Part shown: in pieces, positions 34,401 to 42,576 of the stretch
Layout of the letters: each line of letters begins with the position of its first letter
Numbering within the stretch: the stretch's first letter is position 1
NCBI RefSeq assembly: GCF_900607235.1
Contig: NZ_LR027859.1
Location: forward strand, 1-64,000
Source of the DNA: Olivibacter jilunii
GTDB lineage: Bacteria > Bacteroidota > Bacteroidia > Sphingobacteriales > Sphingobacteriaceae
Length of the DNA: 64,000 nucleotides
Direction of reading: 5' to 3'
Translations under genes and position numbers: made by a program
Notes under the pieces: model-generated
The model's database searches: none
The model's input: the letters and a program-made list of their open reading frames with translations, nothing else
Told to the model about the DNA's origin: nothing

Positions 34401-34553
34401 TTAGGAATTGTGATAGCGGGAGGTTTGGTCTTTTCGGGCATCCTCACACTATTTATTATTCCTGCAGTTTACTCCTATTTATCCAGCAGTAAGCGCAGAA
34501 AGGCTGTTGTGGAAGAAAACATAGAGGAAATAAGCGAATCGGCAGTGTCCTAG
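31452..34553 (+). CDS. RND multidrug-type efflux transporter
   Basis: 1033 aa, normal for AcrB-type (HAE1) pumps. N-terminal helix, large periplasmic loops, and twelve membrane segments in two halves; TM4 has GLVLAIGLVVDDAIVVLENI with the proton-relay Asp pair, and TM10 has ITLVGLITKNGILIVEFANH. The start FPLTEPPVISVITFYPGASP is typical of the family. CusA-type Met triads are not evident, so drug or organic substrates are more likely than copper, even though the operon carries a copper-box promoter. Confidence 0.95.
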   Translation: MSISSLSIKKPVLAGVFSLLLVILGIIGWKQLGVREFPLTEPPVISVITFYPGASPDVIASKLTRPMEESIAEASGIRTISSESREQVSVISIEFNRDTDIEDALNDVRDKVAKSRKQLPADVDPPIVQKASSADNLVAFLEVESDTKDIKEVSHIASTVIKDRMQSIPGINNVAIVGEHKYAMRLRFDPVKLATYKLTPEDIRQALLRENIDLPAGRIDGENSELSIRTLGRLTTAEEFNEMLIKQTGNTVIKLKDVGTAELGEMNERTAIINETGNLNRIGVGVAIQIQRDANAIEVVDEFYRRLEQLRKDIPTDYRLIVGFDFTRSVRESIKEVEETLFIAFGLVVLIIFLFLRDWRSTIIPVLAIPVSILSAFFIMYIAGFSINVLTLLGLVLAIGLVVDDAIVVLENIYKKIEEGMTPIQAAFKGSKEIYFAVISTTITLAAVFLPIVFMGGISGQLFLEFAIVVSGSVLVSAFVALTLTPMLSAYFLKKKEGPGWFYRVTEPFFVRLNNGYAHLLKNFMRVRWLAWVFLIATTGLIYFVGKQLPSELAPVEDRSNMNLIAIAPEGVSFDYMKRNMMEVGKYVNDSTDGLYQTYSMVAISFIPAPAPVNIAVQSIYLKDPKERKASIQDLYNQYGAASGNFRGFLLFPYLPPTIGTRYGGGMPVQFVLQAQNLDSLTSVLPKFLGAVRQSKKLMFADADLKINKPEVKISIDREKAALMGVSIEEVARTLQLSLSGQRYGYFLRNDRQYEVIGQLSRSHRNNIKDLNAVYVHSTTGQIIPLSNLITTEEAVSPAAIYRYDQYTSATISAAPAPGVSLAEAIQEIEEIKADVLGENFKTSLAGQSRDYTESQGNITFTLILALVLIYMILAAQFESLRDPLTIMLTVPMAVTGAVLSLHWFGQSLNVFSQIGIITLVGLITKNGILIVEFANHLKDTGLSKLDAAITAAEQRFRPILMTSLAMIFGALPIALTVNSRQSLGIVIAGGLVFSGILTLFIIPAVYSYLSSSKRRKAVVEENIEEISESAVS

Positions 34554-34576
34554 TTATAAATTTCGATTAAGTCACA

Positions 34577-35926
34577 ATGAAAAAAACAGCATATATAATT
34601 ATTACAACTTTTCTGTTATTAGGTGGTCACAGCCCCTTACAGGCACAGAAAAAACTGTTATCCCTTGCAGATGCTTTGGGAATGGCAAGTGAGGGAAATA
34701 AGGCGCTGCAGGTGCAGGTCTTGGAGGAAATTCACGCTGCGGCACTGACACGGGAGAAGAGAGGCACCTTGCTGCCAAGTATATCGGCAAACGTAGCCTA
34801 CTCCCATTTCTTTGACAGACAGACAATATTCCTGCCCGGCTCGTTTGCTGGCACGAGCAAGCCGGTACAAGAGATAGCTGTAGGTGGCAGAAATGCCTAC
34901 AATGGATTTATATCCCTTTACCAACCCATTTTTGCCCCCAGCATAAAGCGACAAACAAAAGCAGCTTTGATCAACGAAAAGATGCAGCACGGAAAAACAG
35001 CAGACTTCAACAGCAGGATTGCGCTTCGGGTATCTACTAACTATCTCGGTATATTGATGATGATGGGACAGTTAGATTTGCTGGAGCAAAGCCTGCAACG
35101 AAATATCAAAGCACTGAAGGATGCCCAGTCACTGTTTTTACAGGGGCGCGCATTAAAATCTGATACCTTACGGAGTTTTATCGCTGTTGAAAATTTAAAA
35201 TCTTCGGTTTCGTATCTAAAAAACAGTATTAACGTGTCTACCATTGAGCTAAAAAGGCTTATTGGTTTGGAGGAAACAAACGATATACAATTGAGCGATA
35301 AACTCGATGTTGATCTACAGAGAAGTCAGTACGAGTTTTACACAGTAGATGAAGCATTGAAAACCGCAGAAGCAAACCGCAAGGATTTGGGCGTCCAAAA
35401 ATTGGCTATTGATTTTCAACAAAAAAAAATGAAAGTGGCACAGGCAGAACTAATGCCTACACTATCGTTGATAGGGCAATATCAAGTGCAGGCGCAATCC
35501 GATGACATGCGATTTGGAGATTATGCCTGGCCGAGAACGTCGTTTTTAGGTGTGCAGCTTTCTGTCCCCATTTTTAATGGTAACCGAACTAGGTCTCAGA
35601 TCAGTCAGGCAAATATCAGATTACAACAGGAACAGATACGTCTGAACGATTTCAAGGACGAAATCAAAACGCAATTGGCCACTATCATCAGCAAATGGAA
35701 AGAAGCAAAATCGCAATTGGAGATACAGAAAACAACGGTAAACTCGGCAGAGCTGAACTACCAAATGAACGAAAATCGCTTTGAAAATGGCTTGAGTTCA
35801 AGACTTGAACTGACAGATGCAGAACTGGCATTGACACAGGCAAGGATAAACCACCTGCGGGCAACCTATAATCTGCGGGTACTCCATACAGAACTGCAAC
35901 ATACGTTGGGGCTTTTGAGCCTTTGA
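34577..35926 (+). CDS. TolC-family outer-membrane efflux protein
   Basis: 449 aa. Signal peptide (TTFLLLGGHSPLQAQ), then two TolC-type repeats of long helices: LSLADALGMASEGNKALQVQ opens the first, EALKTAEANRKDLGVQKLAI the second, and the end has NRFENGLSSRLELTDAELAL and RATYNLRVLHTEL. With the adaptor and RND pump upstream (24 bp gap) it completes a tripartite efflux system. Confidence 0.93.
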   Translation: MKKTAYIIITTFLLLGGHSPLQAQKKLLSLADALGMASEGNKALQVQVLEEIHAAALTREKRGTLLPSISANVAYSHFFDRQTIFLPGSFAGTSKPVQEIAVGGRNAYNGFISLYQPIFAPSIKRQTKAALINEKMQHGKTADFNSRIALRVSTNYLGILMMMGQLDLLEQSLQRNIKALKDAQSLFLQGRALKSDTLRSFIAVENLKSSVSYLKNSINVSTIELKRLIGLEETNDIQLSDKLDVDLQRSQYEFYTVDEALKTAEANRKDLGVQKLAIDFQQKKMKVAQAELMPTLSLIGQYQVQAQSDDMRFGDYAWPRTSFLGVQLSVPIFNGNRTRSQISQANIRLQQEQIRLNDFKDEIKTQLATIISKWKEAKSQLEIQKTTVNSAELNYQMNENRFENGLSSRLELTDAELALTQARINHLRATYNLRVLHTELQHTLGLLSL

Positions 35927-35970
35927 TAAAAGATAAATTTTAGAAGAACAATTTAAAGACAATTCATAAG

Positions 35971-37398
35971 ATGAATAGGGAAACAATACAAGCGACAGAC
36001 CAAGCTGCTCCATACCCCAAACGTTGGGCAGCACTTTTCTTGCTATGTACTGCACAGTTTGTGGTTATCATGGACACGTCAATCATTGGGGTGGCACTAC
36101 CTGCAATAAAAGAAGATTTGGGCTATTCACAATCCGGCCTGCAATGGATTTTTAACGCGTACGTGATTGTGTTTGGTGGGGTTTTACTACTTGGCGGACG
36201 TTTGTCTGATCTTTTCGGGGCACGCAAGATTTTTATGTGGGGATTTGCTATCCTTACTGCCGCATCGTTGTTAGCAGGTATAGCCTGGTCGGAAACGGCA
36301 CTTAATATGGGCAGGGGTTTACAGGGCTTAGGGTCGGCATTGATTGCCCCAGCAGCCCTTACGCTGGTCATATCCAAGTTTACCGACCCTAAAGAGCTGA
36401 ACAAAGCTTTCGGTTTCTGGGGGGCATCAGCCGCTGCTGGAGGTTCGGCAGGGGTTTTCCTTGGTGGGGTGATTACCGAATGGCTTTCCTGGCATTGGGT
36501 GTTTCTGATTAATATTCCTGTTGGACTTCTTGTAATGCTTTTCAGTCAACGCTTATTGCTGAGGGGCGCCACTAGAAAAGGGAAAGTGGATGTTGCCGGT
36601 GCAGTACTGACTACAGCTGCACTTGTTTTAACGGTGTATACCATTGTATCAACAGAACATGCAGGTTGGCAGTCAGCACGAACCACCTTCCTATTTGGTT
36701 TATCATTGGTCTTGTTCATTGTTTTCTTCATAGTGCAGAAGCAAAAAAGCGAACCTCTGGTCCCCATAGGAATCTTTAAAGTCCCCAATCTTTTAGCTGG
36801 TAACCTCGTAATGGCGTTATTGGCAGGAGCATGGATACCGCTATGGTTTTTCCTCAATCTTTACTTACAGCAGATCCTGCACTATTCCGCCTTTCACAGC
36901 GGACTCGCCCTGCTACCCATGACCATCGCCATTATGGTACTGATGGTAGGCTTTACTGGAAAACTCGTAGCACGGTTTGGTTTTAAATCAAATATAATAG
37001 CCGGGCTTATGGTACTTGCAAGCTCGCTGTTGCTGTTTAGCAATATTCCTGCAGACGGGTCTTTCGTAATCAATGTCCTGCCAGCCTCTTTATTAGGTGC
37101 AGTGGGTATGTCCTTAACCTATATACCGGGGACAATTGCGTCCATGTCGGGCGCTAAACCTGAAGAAACCGGGCTCGCTTCCGGGCTGGTAAACACAAGT
37201 TATCAGGTCGGTTCTGCTTTCGGATTGGCCATCATCGTAGCTATTTCTGCTATGGAAACCAAGGCCGTAAAAATAAAGGGTGAAGCCGACATTGAAGCAT
37301 TAAACGCCGGTTTTCAGACCGCGTTTTTCTCGGCGGGCATCGTATGTGTGGTGACGGCATTAATTGCGACGATTTCTATCAAAACCCTTAAACAATAA
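35971..37398 (+). CDS. MFS drug exporter (DHA2, 14-helix type)
   Basis: 475 aa with about 14 membrane helices. Motifs of the EmrB/QacA subfamily: FVVIMDTSIIGVALPAI in helix 1, GGRLSDLFGARKIFMWG (motif A) after helix 2, and GSALIAPAALTLV. It follows tolC by 44 bp and is probably in the same transcript from box f. As in EmrAB-TolC, it may use the same outer-membrane channel; this is inferred from order only. Confidence 0.93.
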   Translation: MNRETIQATDQAAPYPKRWAALFLLCTAQFVVIMDTSIIGVALPAIKEDLGYSQSGLQWIFNAYVIVFGGVLLLGGRLSDLFGARKIFMWGFAILTAASLLAGIAWSETALNMGRGLQGLGSALIAPAALTLVISKFTDPKELNKAFGFWGASAAAGGSAGVFLGGVITEWLSWHWVFLINIPVGLLVMLFSQRLLLRGATRKGKVDVAGAVLTTAALVLTVYTIVSTEHAGWQSARTTFLFGLSLVLFIVFFIVQKQKSEPLVPIGIFKVPNLLAGNLVMALLAGAWIPLWFFLNLYLQQILHYSAFHSGLALLPMTIAIMVLMVGFTGKLVARFGFKSNIIAGLMVLASSLLLFSNIPADGSFVINVLPASLLGAVGMSLTYIPGTIASMSGAKPEETGLASGLVNTSYQVGSAFGLAIIVAISAMETKAVKIKGEADIEALNAGFQTAFFSAGIVCVVTALIATISIKTLKQ

Positions 37399-37445
37399 GG
37401 CGAGAAGGGTATGAAAGACATGGATAACGAATAAAATATTAATCA

Positions 37446-37509
37446 GTAAATTTTACAAATTAAAGCAAGAATAACGTAAGTAGGAGTAGCCTTTGTTTGC
37501 TCAACTTTG
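37446..37509 (+). promoter_or_regulatory. Copper-box promoter of the CopZ-like gene (site g)
   Basis: AGTAAATTTTACAAAT at 37445 is the best match to the consensus; ATAACGTAA at 37471-37479; -7 element CAACTTTG with TTTG at 37506-37509, 60 bp after the box G. The ATG is at 37541. Confidence 0.78.
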
Positions 37510-37540
37510 TATCATAGACAATAATAAAAATTAAAAGAAA

Positions 37541-37774
37541 ATGAAAAATAAAAATCTTCAGTTCAAGACAAACCTTAATTGTGGAGGTTGTGTATCAAAA
37601 GTACAATCAGATTTGGATAATGCAAATGGAGTTTGCGAATGGAATGTGGACGTCGCCAATAATGATAAAATCCTTACCGTAAAATCGGAAGGTATTACAG
37701 AAGATGAAATCGTAGCGATTATCAAAAGTAAAGGCTTTAAGGCTGAACCAATAAGCGCTTCATCGCAATTCTAA
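37541..37774 (+). CDS. CopZ-like HMA copper chaperone
   Basis: 77 aa: LQFKTNLNCGGCVSKVQSDL holds the CxxC loop (CGGC), then 'VCEWNVDVANNDKILTVKSE' and IVAIIKSKGFKAE complete the HMA fold. A stand-alone cytosolic copper carrier of normal size that would hand Cu(I) to CopA. It has its own copper-box promoter. The gene at 60397 is a close relative (KFKTNIKCGGCIETV). Confidence 0.9.
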   Translation: MKNKNLQFKTNLNCGGCVSKVQSDLDNANGVCEWNVDVANNDKILTVKSEGITEDEIVAIIKSKGFKAEPISASSQF

Positions 37775-37987
37775 AATTTGTATAAAAATGGTATTAGCCG
37801 TGGCTGTATTGTTGTACGGAGTTTCGGCATTACCCAATTCAAAGTCGCATTTAGACAATTAGATTAATATTAAAACGGTATTGATAGGGTTAAACACATA
37901 ATCTAAAACAATATTGCTACAATCAGCGGTTTCTTGGAAATGTTAAGCCGTTACAATGCAGAATGCAATAAAAATAAATCATCAAAT

Positions 37988-38791
37988 ATGAACACACACC
38001 AGCACGCACAGCACAAACATTCCGATAGCAAAGGAAAATTTGAAGTAAAAATTGCTTCTGAGCCACAAGCGATCGAAGTGGGTAAACCGACAAAACTATC
38101 CATTGCCATTACCAAACATGGCAAAAATGTACCATTGGACGTTGTGCATGAAAGGAAAATGCATTTTCTGGTAGTGGATGAAGACCTAAGCTGGTTTAAT
38201 CATACCCACCCTGAAGAACAGGCAGACGGAACATACAGCGTTTTAGAAACATTTCCATCAGCAGGAAAATACTTGTTGTTTGTTGATTACAAACCAATCG
38301 GCGCCGGGGCAGATATCAATAAGCAGGAAATCAATTTAACGGGTGAAAAGACTTTACAATTAGCAGAAACTGCGGTTAATTTTGTCTCCGCCACGGACGG
38401 GTTTACTGTAACTTTGTTAAACGGAAATGATTTTAAGACAAATGGAAACCAACGCTTGCAATTCACTGTGGAGAAAGATGGTCGCAAATTAGAGGAAAAA
38501 GATATGGAAAACTATCTCGGAGCACCCGCGCACATTGTGATGATAGGCCAAGTCGATAAAAACTTCTTACACATCCACCCTGTATCAAAGGAAGGTTTTC
38601 CAATTTATGCTGAAACCCATGTCGAAAAAGCTGGCATTTACAGATTGTGGGTGCAGTTTCGGATAGATGGGGTGGTACATACTGTTGATTTTACGATAAA
38701 TATTACCGAAGGCGAAAAAACTGCGAAAGATGACAGAGCGATCATCACAAACATTAGGAAAAATCCTGATAGCAGGCCTAAATTAAGATAA
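37988..38791 (+). CDS. His-rich predicted copper-binding protein (YtkA-like beta-sandwich)
   Basis: 267 aa from the ATG at 37988; the frame is open upstream to a TTG at 37934 but without coding character. The start is His-rich (NTHQHAQHKHSDSKGK). Two similar beta-sandwich units follow, each with a 'HxHP' site: FNHTHPEEQADGTYSVLETF and NFLHIHPVSKEGFPIYAETH, next to 'FPSAGKYLLFVDYKPIGAG' and 'VEKAGIYRLWVQFRIDG'. This resembles YtkA/FixH-like domains in Bacteroidetes copper islands. No signal peptide is seen, which is odd for that group. It probably belongs to the CopZ-like gene's transcript. Confidence 0.7.
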   Translation: MNTHQHAQHKHSDSKGKFEVKIASEPQAIEVGKPTKLSIAITKHGKNVPLDVVHERKMHFLVVDEDLSWFNHTHPEEQADGTYSVLETFPSAGKYLLFVDYKPIGAGADINKQEINLTGEKTLQLAETAVNFVSATDGFTVTLLNGNDFKTNGNQRLQFTVEKDGRKLEEKDMENYLGAPAHIVMIGQVDKNFLHIHPVSKEGFPIYAETHVEKAGIYRLWVQFRIDGVVHTVDFTINITEGEKTAKDDRAIITNIRKNPDSRPKLR

Positions 38792-38849
38792 GAAAAATGG
38801 TACATAATGCGCACGGCCCTATTTTATTAGCGTAAAAAAAGAAAACCGA

Positions 38850-39333
38850 TGAGTTGTGTTTCCTCTTCTTCAGCATATCCTTCTGGTTCTCTATCCGTTA
38901 CTGCAAAATAAAATACCTGCCATCTGCTTCTACAATAGCATCATTGGGTACAGCGGCAGTAGTCGGCAATTGTAGCAATTACCTGTCCCTTTTTTACATG
39001 ATCGCCTATTTGTACAGTAAGTGCCTTTACCACACCGCCATATATAGAAGTTACGTTGGCCTTGTTGTTATTGGGCACCCTGAGCAAACCGTTGGCTTTT
39101 ATGGTAGCGGTAAGTCCCTTTTTTTGGATTGAACCCAATTCTATACCTACCGTTTTTATTTGCTCTTCGGTAAGCGATGCAATGGTTGCTGTTCCTTCTT
39201 CGTGGGCTTCCGCTGCTTTAGCTTCTTGTTTTGGGTTCTTGTCGCTTTCCTGTTTATTATTGCCACAGGCTGAAATAAGAAGTACCGAAGCAATTATCGC
39301 TACCGTTATTATTTGATTTATATGGAATTTCAT
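38850..39333 (-). pseudogene. cusB-type adaptor gene with internal deletion
   Basis: The 5' part encodes a lipoprotein adaptor start (IIASVLLISACGNN, then TIKANGLLRVPNNNKANVTS and VQIGDHVKKGQVIATIAD). At about 38968 the frame jumps to a C-terminal piece read in another frame: VPNDAIVEADGRYF and, after a further shift, TDREPEGYAEEEETQL, both typical of CusB ends. Most of the hairpin and barrel is missing. It is a pseudogene of the heavy-metal RND adaptor, with a 7-bp gap to the cusA remnant. Confidence 0.8.
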
Positions 39334-39340
39334 TTTTATC

Positions 39341-39675
39341 TTATTGGTTAATGAGCGAATAGATAGTAATAATAGACTGATTGACCTGCTGAATGCTTCT
39401 TAAATAGTCGAATTGTATGTCTGTAGCCGTTTCCATAGCGTAAAGATATTCGACGTAACTAAGTCGCCGGTGCGATAACCCAATTGGGCCGCAGAAGCAA
39501 TATCCCTTGCATTGGGCACGGCTTTCTGCGGGTAATAGTTAAACTCTTGCAGCTCTTGCTTGTACTGGTTTATCGCATTTTGAAAGTTGCTAAACAGTAG
39601 CCTTTCCTGCTGTTGTGCACTGGCTGTGGCTGCCTGTTTCTGATAATCCAATGCCCTTACTTTTGCGAAAGCAGC
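39341..39675 (-). pseudogene. 3' remnant of a cusA-type RND pump gene (TolC-like tail)
   Basis: Encodes the last ~110 residues of the long CusA proteins of Bacteroidetes, which end in a TolC-like helical tail: NFQNAINQYKQELQEFNYY, then AAQLGYRTGDL. A one-base deletion after GDL breaks the frame; restored, it reads YVEYLYAMETATDIQFDYL and ends at TAA 39341-39343. The pump itself is gone. Confidence 0.8.
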
Positions 39676-39777
39676 CATTGCTCACCTTCAAGCTCGGGCC
39701 TTACACGTCCTTTCATGTTCACACTTACATCTGCTTCAATAAAAAATGGCAAAGTATATCTGAAACAGATACAGGGT
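39669..39777 (-). pseudogene. Fragment of a second multicopper oxidase gene
   Basis: Reads FRYTLPFFIEADVSVNMKGR and ELEGEQWLL, nearly identical to the tail of the oxidase at 62389. At DNA level 39676-39777 aligns with 62543-62644 with only scattered differences. It is joined directly to the cusA remnant, marking a deletion or recombination point at about 39670. Confidence 0.8.
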
Positions 39778-39790
39778 TTCTAAAATTGAA

Positions 39791-41971
39791 CTAGAGCCTG
39801 AGTTTCACGCCTCCGTTTATAACAAAGCCATCAACAGGAGCATAAATATCCCTGAATACAGGATTGGTGATACTTCCCGTATAAATGGTGTCAAATTTGG
39901 TCTGTCGGGTATCGCTGAAATTCTCCAAGTTTATGAAGATTGAAAAGCGTTCCCATAGTTTTTCTGCCATGAACCCGGTGGTCCAGTAGCCTTTGCCCGT
40001 AGCGCCATCATTGAGCTTTTGTTTGCTGAAGTAATAGGCTTCCAGGCCAATCTTCCACTGATCTTCTATTTCGTACATCAGCACATTGTTCAAACGGTGC
40101 CTCGAAACAAGCGGATAGGGGTTGCTGGTACTTTGGGTGTGCTGATTCACATCGGCCATGGTATAGCCGATGAACAGCTTAAAGTCAGCATAGGTAATCT
40201 TGGCGTTCGTCTCCATTCCTTTGGTATCCAGGCTGCCCTTGGCTTGCACATAGGCCAGGTTACCGCCGGTTGCAGCAGCTAACAGGATCGGATCGTTGAT
40301 GCGGGTATAAAAAAACATGTGGTTGATACTGAACCCTACGTTACCATCAAAAAGTGAGGTACGGTAATTAACATCATAATTAGCTCCGTAAGAACGCTCC
40401 GCTTTTGTGTTAGCTACATCAATAGGCAATACATTCCTGAACTGAATACGCTCGGCATCTTCTGTGAATACAGTAGGTGCTTTATAACCCAGTCCACCGC
40501 CCAAGCGGGTTGAAAAATGTTCGCTGATCTTCCACAAACCGGAAATCTTCGGTAAAAGAAAGAAGCCATACGCATTGTGATAATCCCCGCGAATGCCCGA
40601 TTCAATACTCAATTTTTCAGACAGATTCCAGGTGTTCTGGGCAAAGGCACCAATGGTATTGTAATTATAGTTTCTTAAGACTGTGGCGCTCTTCCGGTCT
40701 TCCTTGAAGTTGTCCGTCAGGAAATTGATACCCAATACCCAGTCCGCTTTTTCTCCATTCCGGCTATAATTAGCTTCACTATAAGTAGACGCCTGTACAC
40801 CGGAAAAAAGATAGTTTGGCAGACCGATACTACGGTCATAATAGCTTACTGAATTGCGCAATGTCAGCTTCTGGTTTTCATCTATTTTGTGATTCATTTC
40901 GATCTGCGTACTATAACGCCCGGTTTTGTTTTCTTCAAAATAAGCGTGGTTTGCGCTGCCATTTCCTTTAACGTATTCCAGGTCACCCCCGATCCGTTTT
41001 TCAGCGGTGGCGTTAATCCCGGCAGACAGGGTGGTCGCTGCATTGAAATAAAAGTATAGTTTAGGGTTTAAAGTAAAGCGATCAAACTTAGGAATAGCCG
41101 TTAAGCCAATATCGGAAGGATCGTAGGCCGTTCCTTTATTATAGGCACCGTAAACGGTAATACCAATTTTATCAAATTTTTGCGCGTAAAAACCGCTGGC
41201 ATCTAAGCCCAGTGCCGAAGTTCCGTTCAGCAGAAAATTGAGCTGACGTTCTTCGGTAGGCTTTTTGGAAACCAGGTTCACAAGCCCGGCAATAGCTCCA
41301 CCACCATAAAGGGTTGAAGACGATCCTTTGATCACCTCAACCTGTTGTAAGTCCAGCGGAGCGATCTGTAACAGGCCCAAGCCGCCTGAGAAGCCGGAGT
41401 ACAGCGGAAAACCATCACGGATAATCTGGGTATATTTTCCGTCAAGTCCCTGAATACGTATGGCCGAGTTACCACTCGTAGCGGATGTTTGCTGCGTTTG
41501 TATGCCGGTGCTTTCGGCCAGCAGCATACGAATGTCGCCCGGTTTCATATTGCCCTTTTCGTCCAGTTCTTCGCCAGAGATGACCTCCACACGAGTAGGT
41601 ATATTGTCGATGGTACGGCTGCTCCGCGTAGCGGAAACCACCACTTCTTCCAGCTCTTCATCCTCTTCGGTTGCTTCTAGTAAAACGGTAGCTGCTGCAG
41701 TTTCGGCAAGCGGAAAGGTTAAGGTATCGGTTTTAGTCCGAAAACCTACATAGTTATATTGTATCACCTGCCGGCCAGAAGTTATTCCGGTAAGCGTTAC
41801 CGAACCGGTATTGTCAGATGTTGATCCAAGTGTTGTCCCCAGAACTTTTACGGTTGCTCCCGGCAGGGGTTGATTTGTTTTTGCGTCTTTGATGATCGCT
41901 TTGTATGTGTTTTGGGCATAGACCATGGCTGTAAAAAACAGCATGGCCAGAAGCACAATTGTTCTTTTCAT
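39791..41971 (-). CDS. TonB-dependent outer-membrane receptor with carboxypeptidase-like N-domain
   Basis: 726 aa. Signal peptide (VLLAMLFFTAMVYAQ), a CarboxypepD_reg-like domain (DAKTNQPLPGATVKVLGTTL), a TonB-box-like EELEEVVVSATR, plug domain (NSAIRIQGLDGKYTQIIRDG, GSSSTLYGGGAIAGLVNLVS) and a 22-strand barrel ending in VDGFVINGGVKLRL. Receptors of this type usually sit with cus genes in Bacteroidetes metal islands, so copper or another metal is a plausible ligand. It is transcribed with the Cys-rich gene upstream. It is intact although its downstream cus neighbours are destroyed. Confidence 0.92.
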   Translation of the reverse strand: MKRTIVLLAMLFFTAMVYAQNTYKAIIKDAKTNQPLPGATVKVLGTTLGSTSDNTGSVTLTGITSGRQVIQYNYVGFRTKTDTLTFPLAETAAATVLLEATEEDEELEEVVVSATRSSRTIDNIPTRVEVISGEELDEKGNMKPGDIRMLLAESTGIQTQQTSATSGNSAIRIQGLDGKYTQIIRDGFPLYSGFSGGLGLLQIAPLDLQQVEVIKGSSSTLYGGGAIAGLVNLVSKKPTEERQLNFLLNGTSALGLDASGFYAQKFDKIGITVYGAYNKGTAYDPSDIGLTAIPKFDRFTLNPKLYFYFNAATTLSAGINATAEKRIGGDLEYVKGNGSANHAYFEENKTGRYSTQIEMNHKIDENQKLTLRNSVSYYDRSIGLPNYLFSGVQASTYSEANYSRNGEKADWVLGINFLTDNFKEDRKSATVLRNYNYNTIGAFAQNTWNLSEKLSIESGIRGDYHNAYGFFLLPKISGLWKISEHFSTRLGGGLGYKAPTVFTEDAERIQFRNVLPIDVANTKAERSYGANYDVNYRTSLFDGNVGFSINHMFFYTRINDPILLAAATGGNLAYVQAKGSLDTKGMETNAKITYADFKLFIGYTMADVNQHTQSTSNPYPLVSRHRLNNVLMYEIEDQWKIGLEAYYFSKQKLNDGATGKGYWTTGFMAEKLWERFSIFINLENFSDTRQTKFDTIYTGSITNPVFRDIYAPVDGFVINGGVKLRL

Positions 41972-42036
41972 GATTTGATTTTGTAATACTGATTTCGATA
42001 AATAAGTCCATCTCGGACAGTGTGTAAAATGTGGAC

Positions 42037-42357
42037 TTAATAAAGCTTAGGCGGCTGCCAGATGGAAAGGGCAATAAGAGGCAGTCCGGCCGTAATGTAA
42101 GCCGTATTATGCTTTACAGGTTTGATCGGTATGGCGAAGGTAACTGCCTGCTGTGTGGTAAATGTGAATCCGATGCAAGTTCCGCATAAGTAGAACGGAG
42201 AGCAATCTTTGCAGGAATCATCTGATTGCCCGTCGCATACGTGTTTTTCCTTTTGCGTTGTTTCATGTGCACATGAATCAGCCCCTTCCAAAGCACAGCA
42301 AGGTGCGACGGAAAGCACGACTACAATAATGGCCAGAAATAAGGATACGAACTTCAC
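42037..42357 (-). CDS. Cys-rich DUF6660-type secreted protein
   Basis: 106 aa. Signal peptide FLAIIVVVLSVAPCCALEG, then a short segment with many cysteines (ADSCAHET, HVCDGQSDDSCKDCSPFYLC and GTCIGF) and a hydrophobic end. The start and Cys pattern match the DUF6660 proteins that precede TonB receptor genes in Bacteroidetes metal islands. Probably binds metal in the periplasm. Its ATG lies 12 bp downstream of a 28-bp perfect palindrome, which should be its operator. Confidence 0.8.
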   Translation of the reverse strand: MKFVSLFLAIIVVVLSVAPCCALEGADSCAHETTQKEKHVCDGQSDDSCKDCSPFYLCGTCIGFTFTTQQAVTFAIPIKPVKHNTAYITAGLPLIALSIWQPPKLY

Positions 42358-42369
42358 GCCGTAAAAATA

Positions 42370-42397
42370 TTCATTTAAGATTTAAATCTTAAATGAA
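42370..42397. promoter_or_regulatory. 28-bp perfect palindrome, operator candidate
   Basis: Each 14-base half reads TTCATTTAAGATTT, followed by its exact reverse complement. The sequence has the A/T-rich ATTTAAG core seen in ArsR/SmtB-type operators. It ends 12 bp before the ATG of the Cys-rich gene, so a bound protein would block transcription or initiation. No ArsR-type gene is in the window. Confidence 0.8.
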
Positions 42398-42576
42398 TTT
42401 GATTTCAAATAGAATTCCCGTTGAAGCCCGCTTTTCAATGATATCAAAGCAATAAAGTGCGTCCAACTCAATTGTCGTATTGCTGATCCGACAATTAGTT
42501 CACGAAAATATTGTGACAGACCTATGTATTCTGCTTAAACAGGTCAAAAACAACCATACTTGATTGATTTTAACAC

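Noticed and set aside
37788-37862. 24-codon hydrophobic frame after the CopZ-like gene
   Set aside because: Too short, no family, and it looks like a fragment of a membrane protein; no support beyond an ATG.
38854-39316. Plus-strand open frames across the cusB remnant
   Set aside because: They are mirror images of the broken minus-strand gene and have no coding character.
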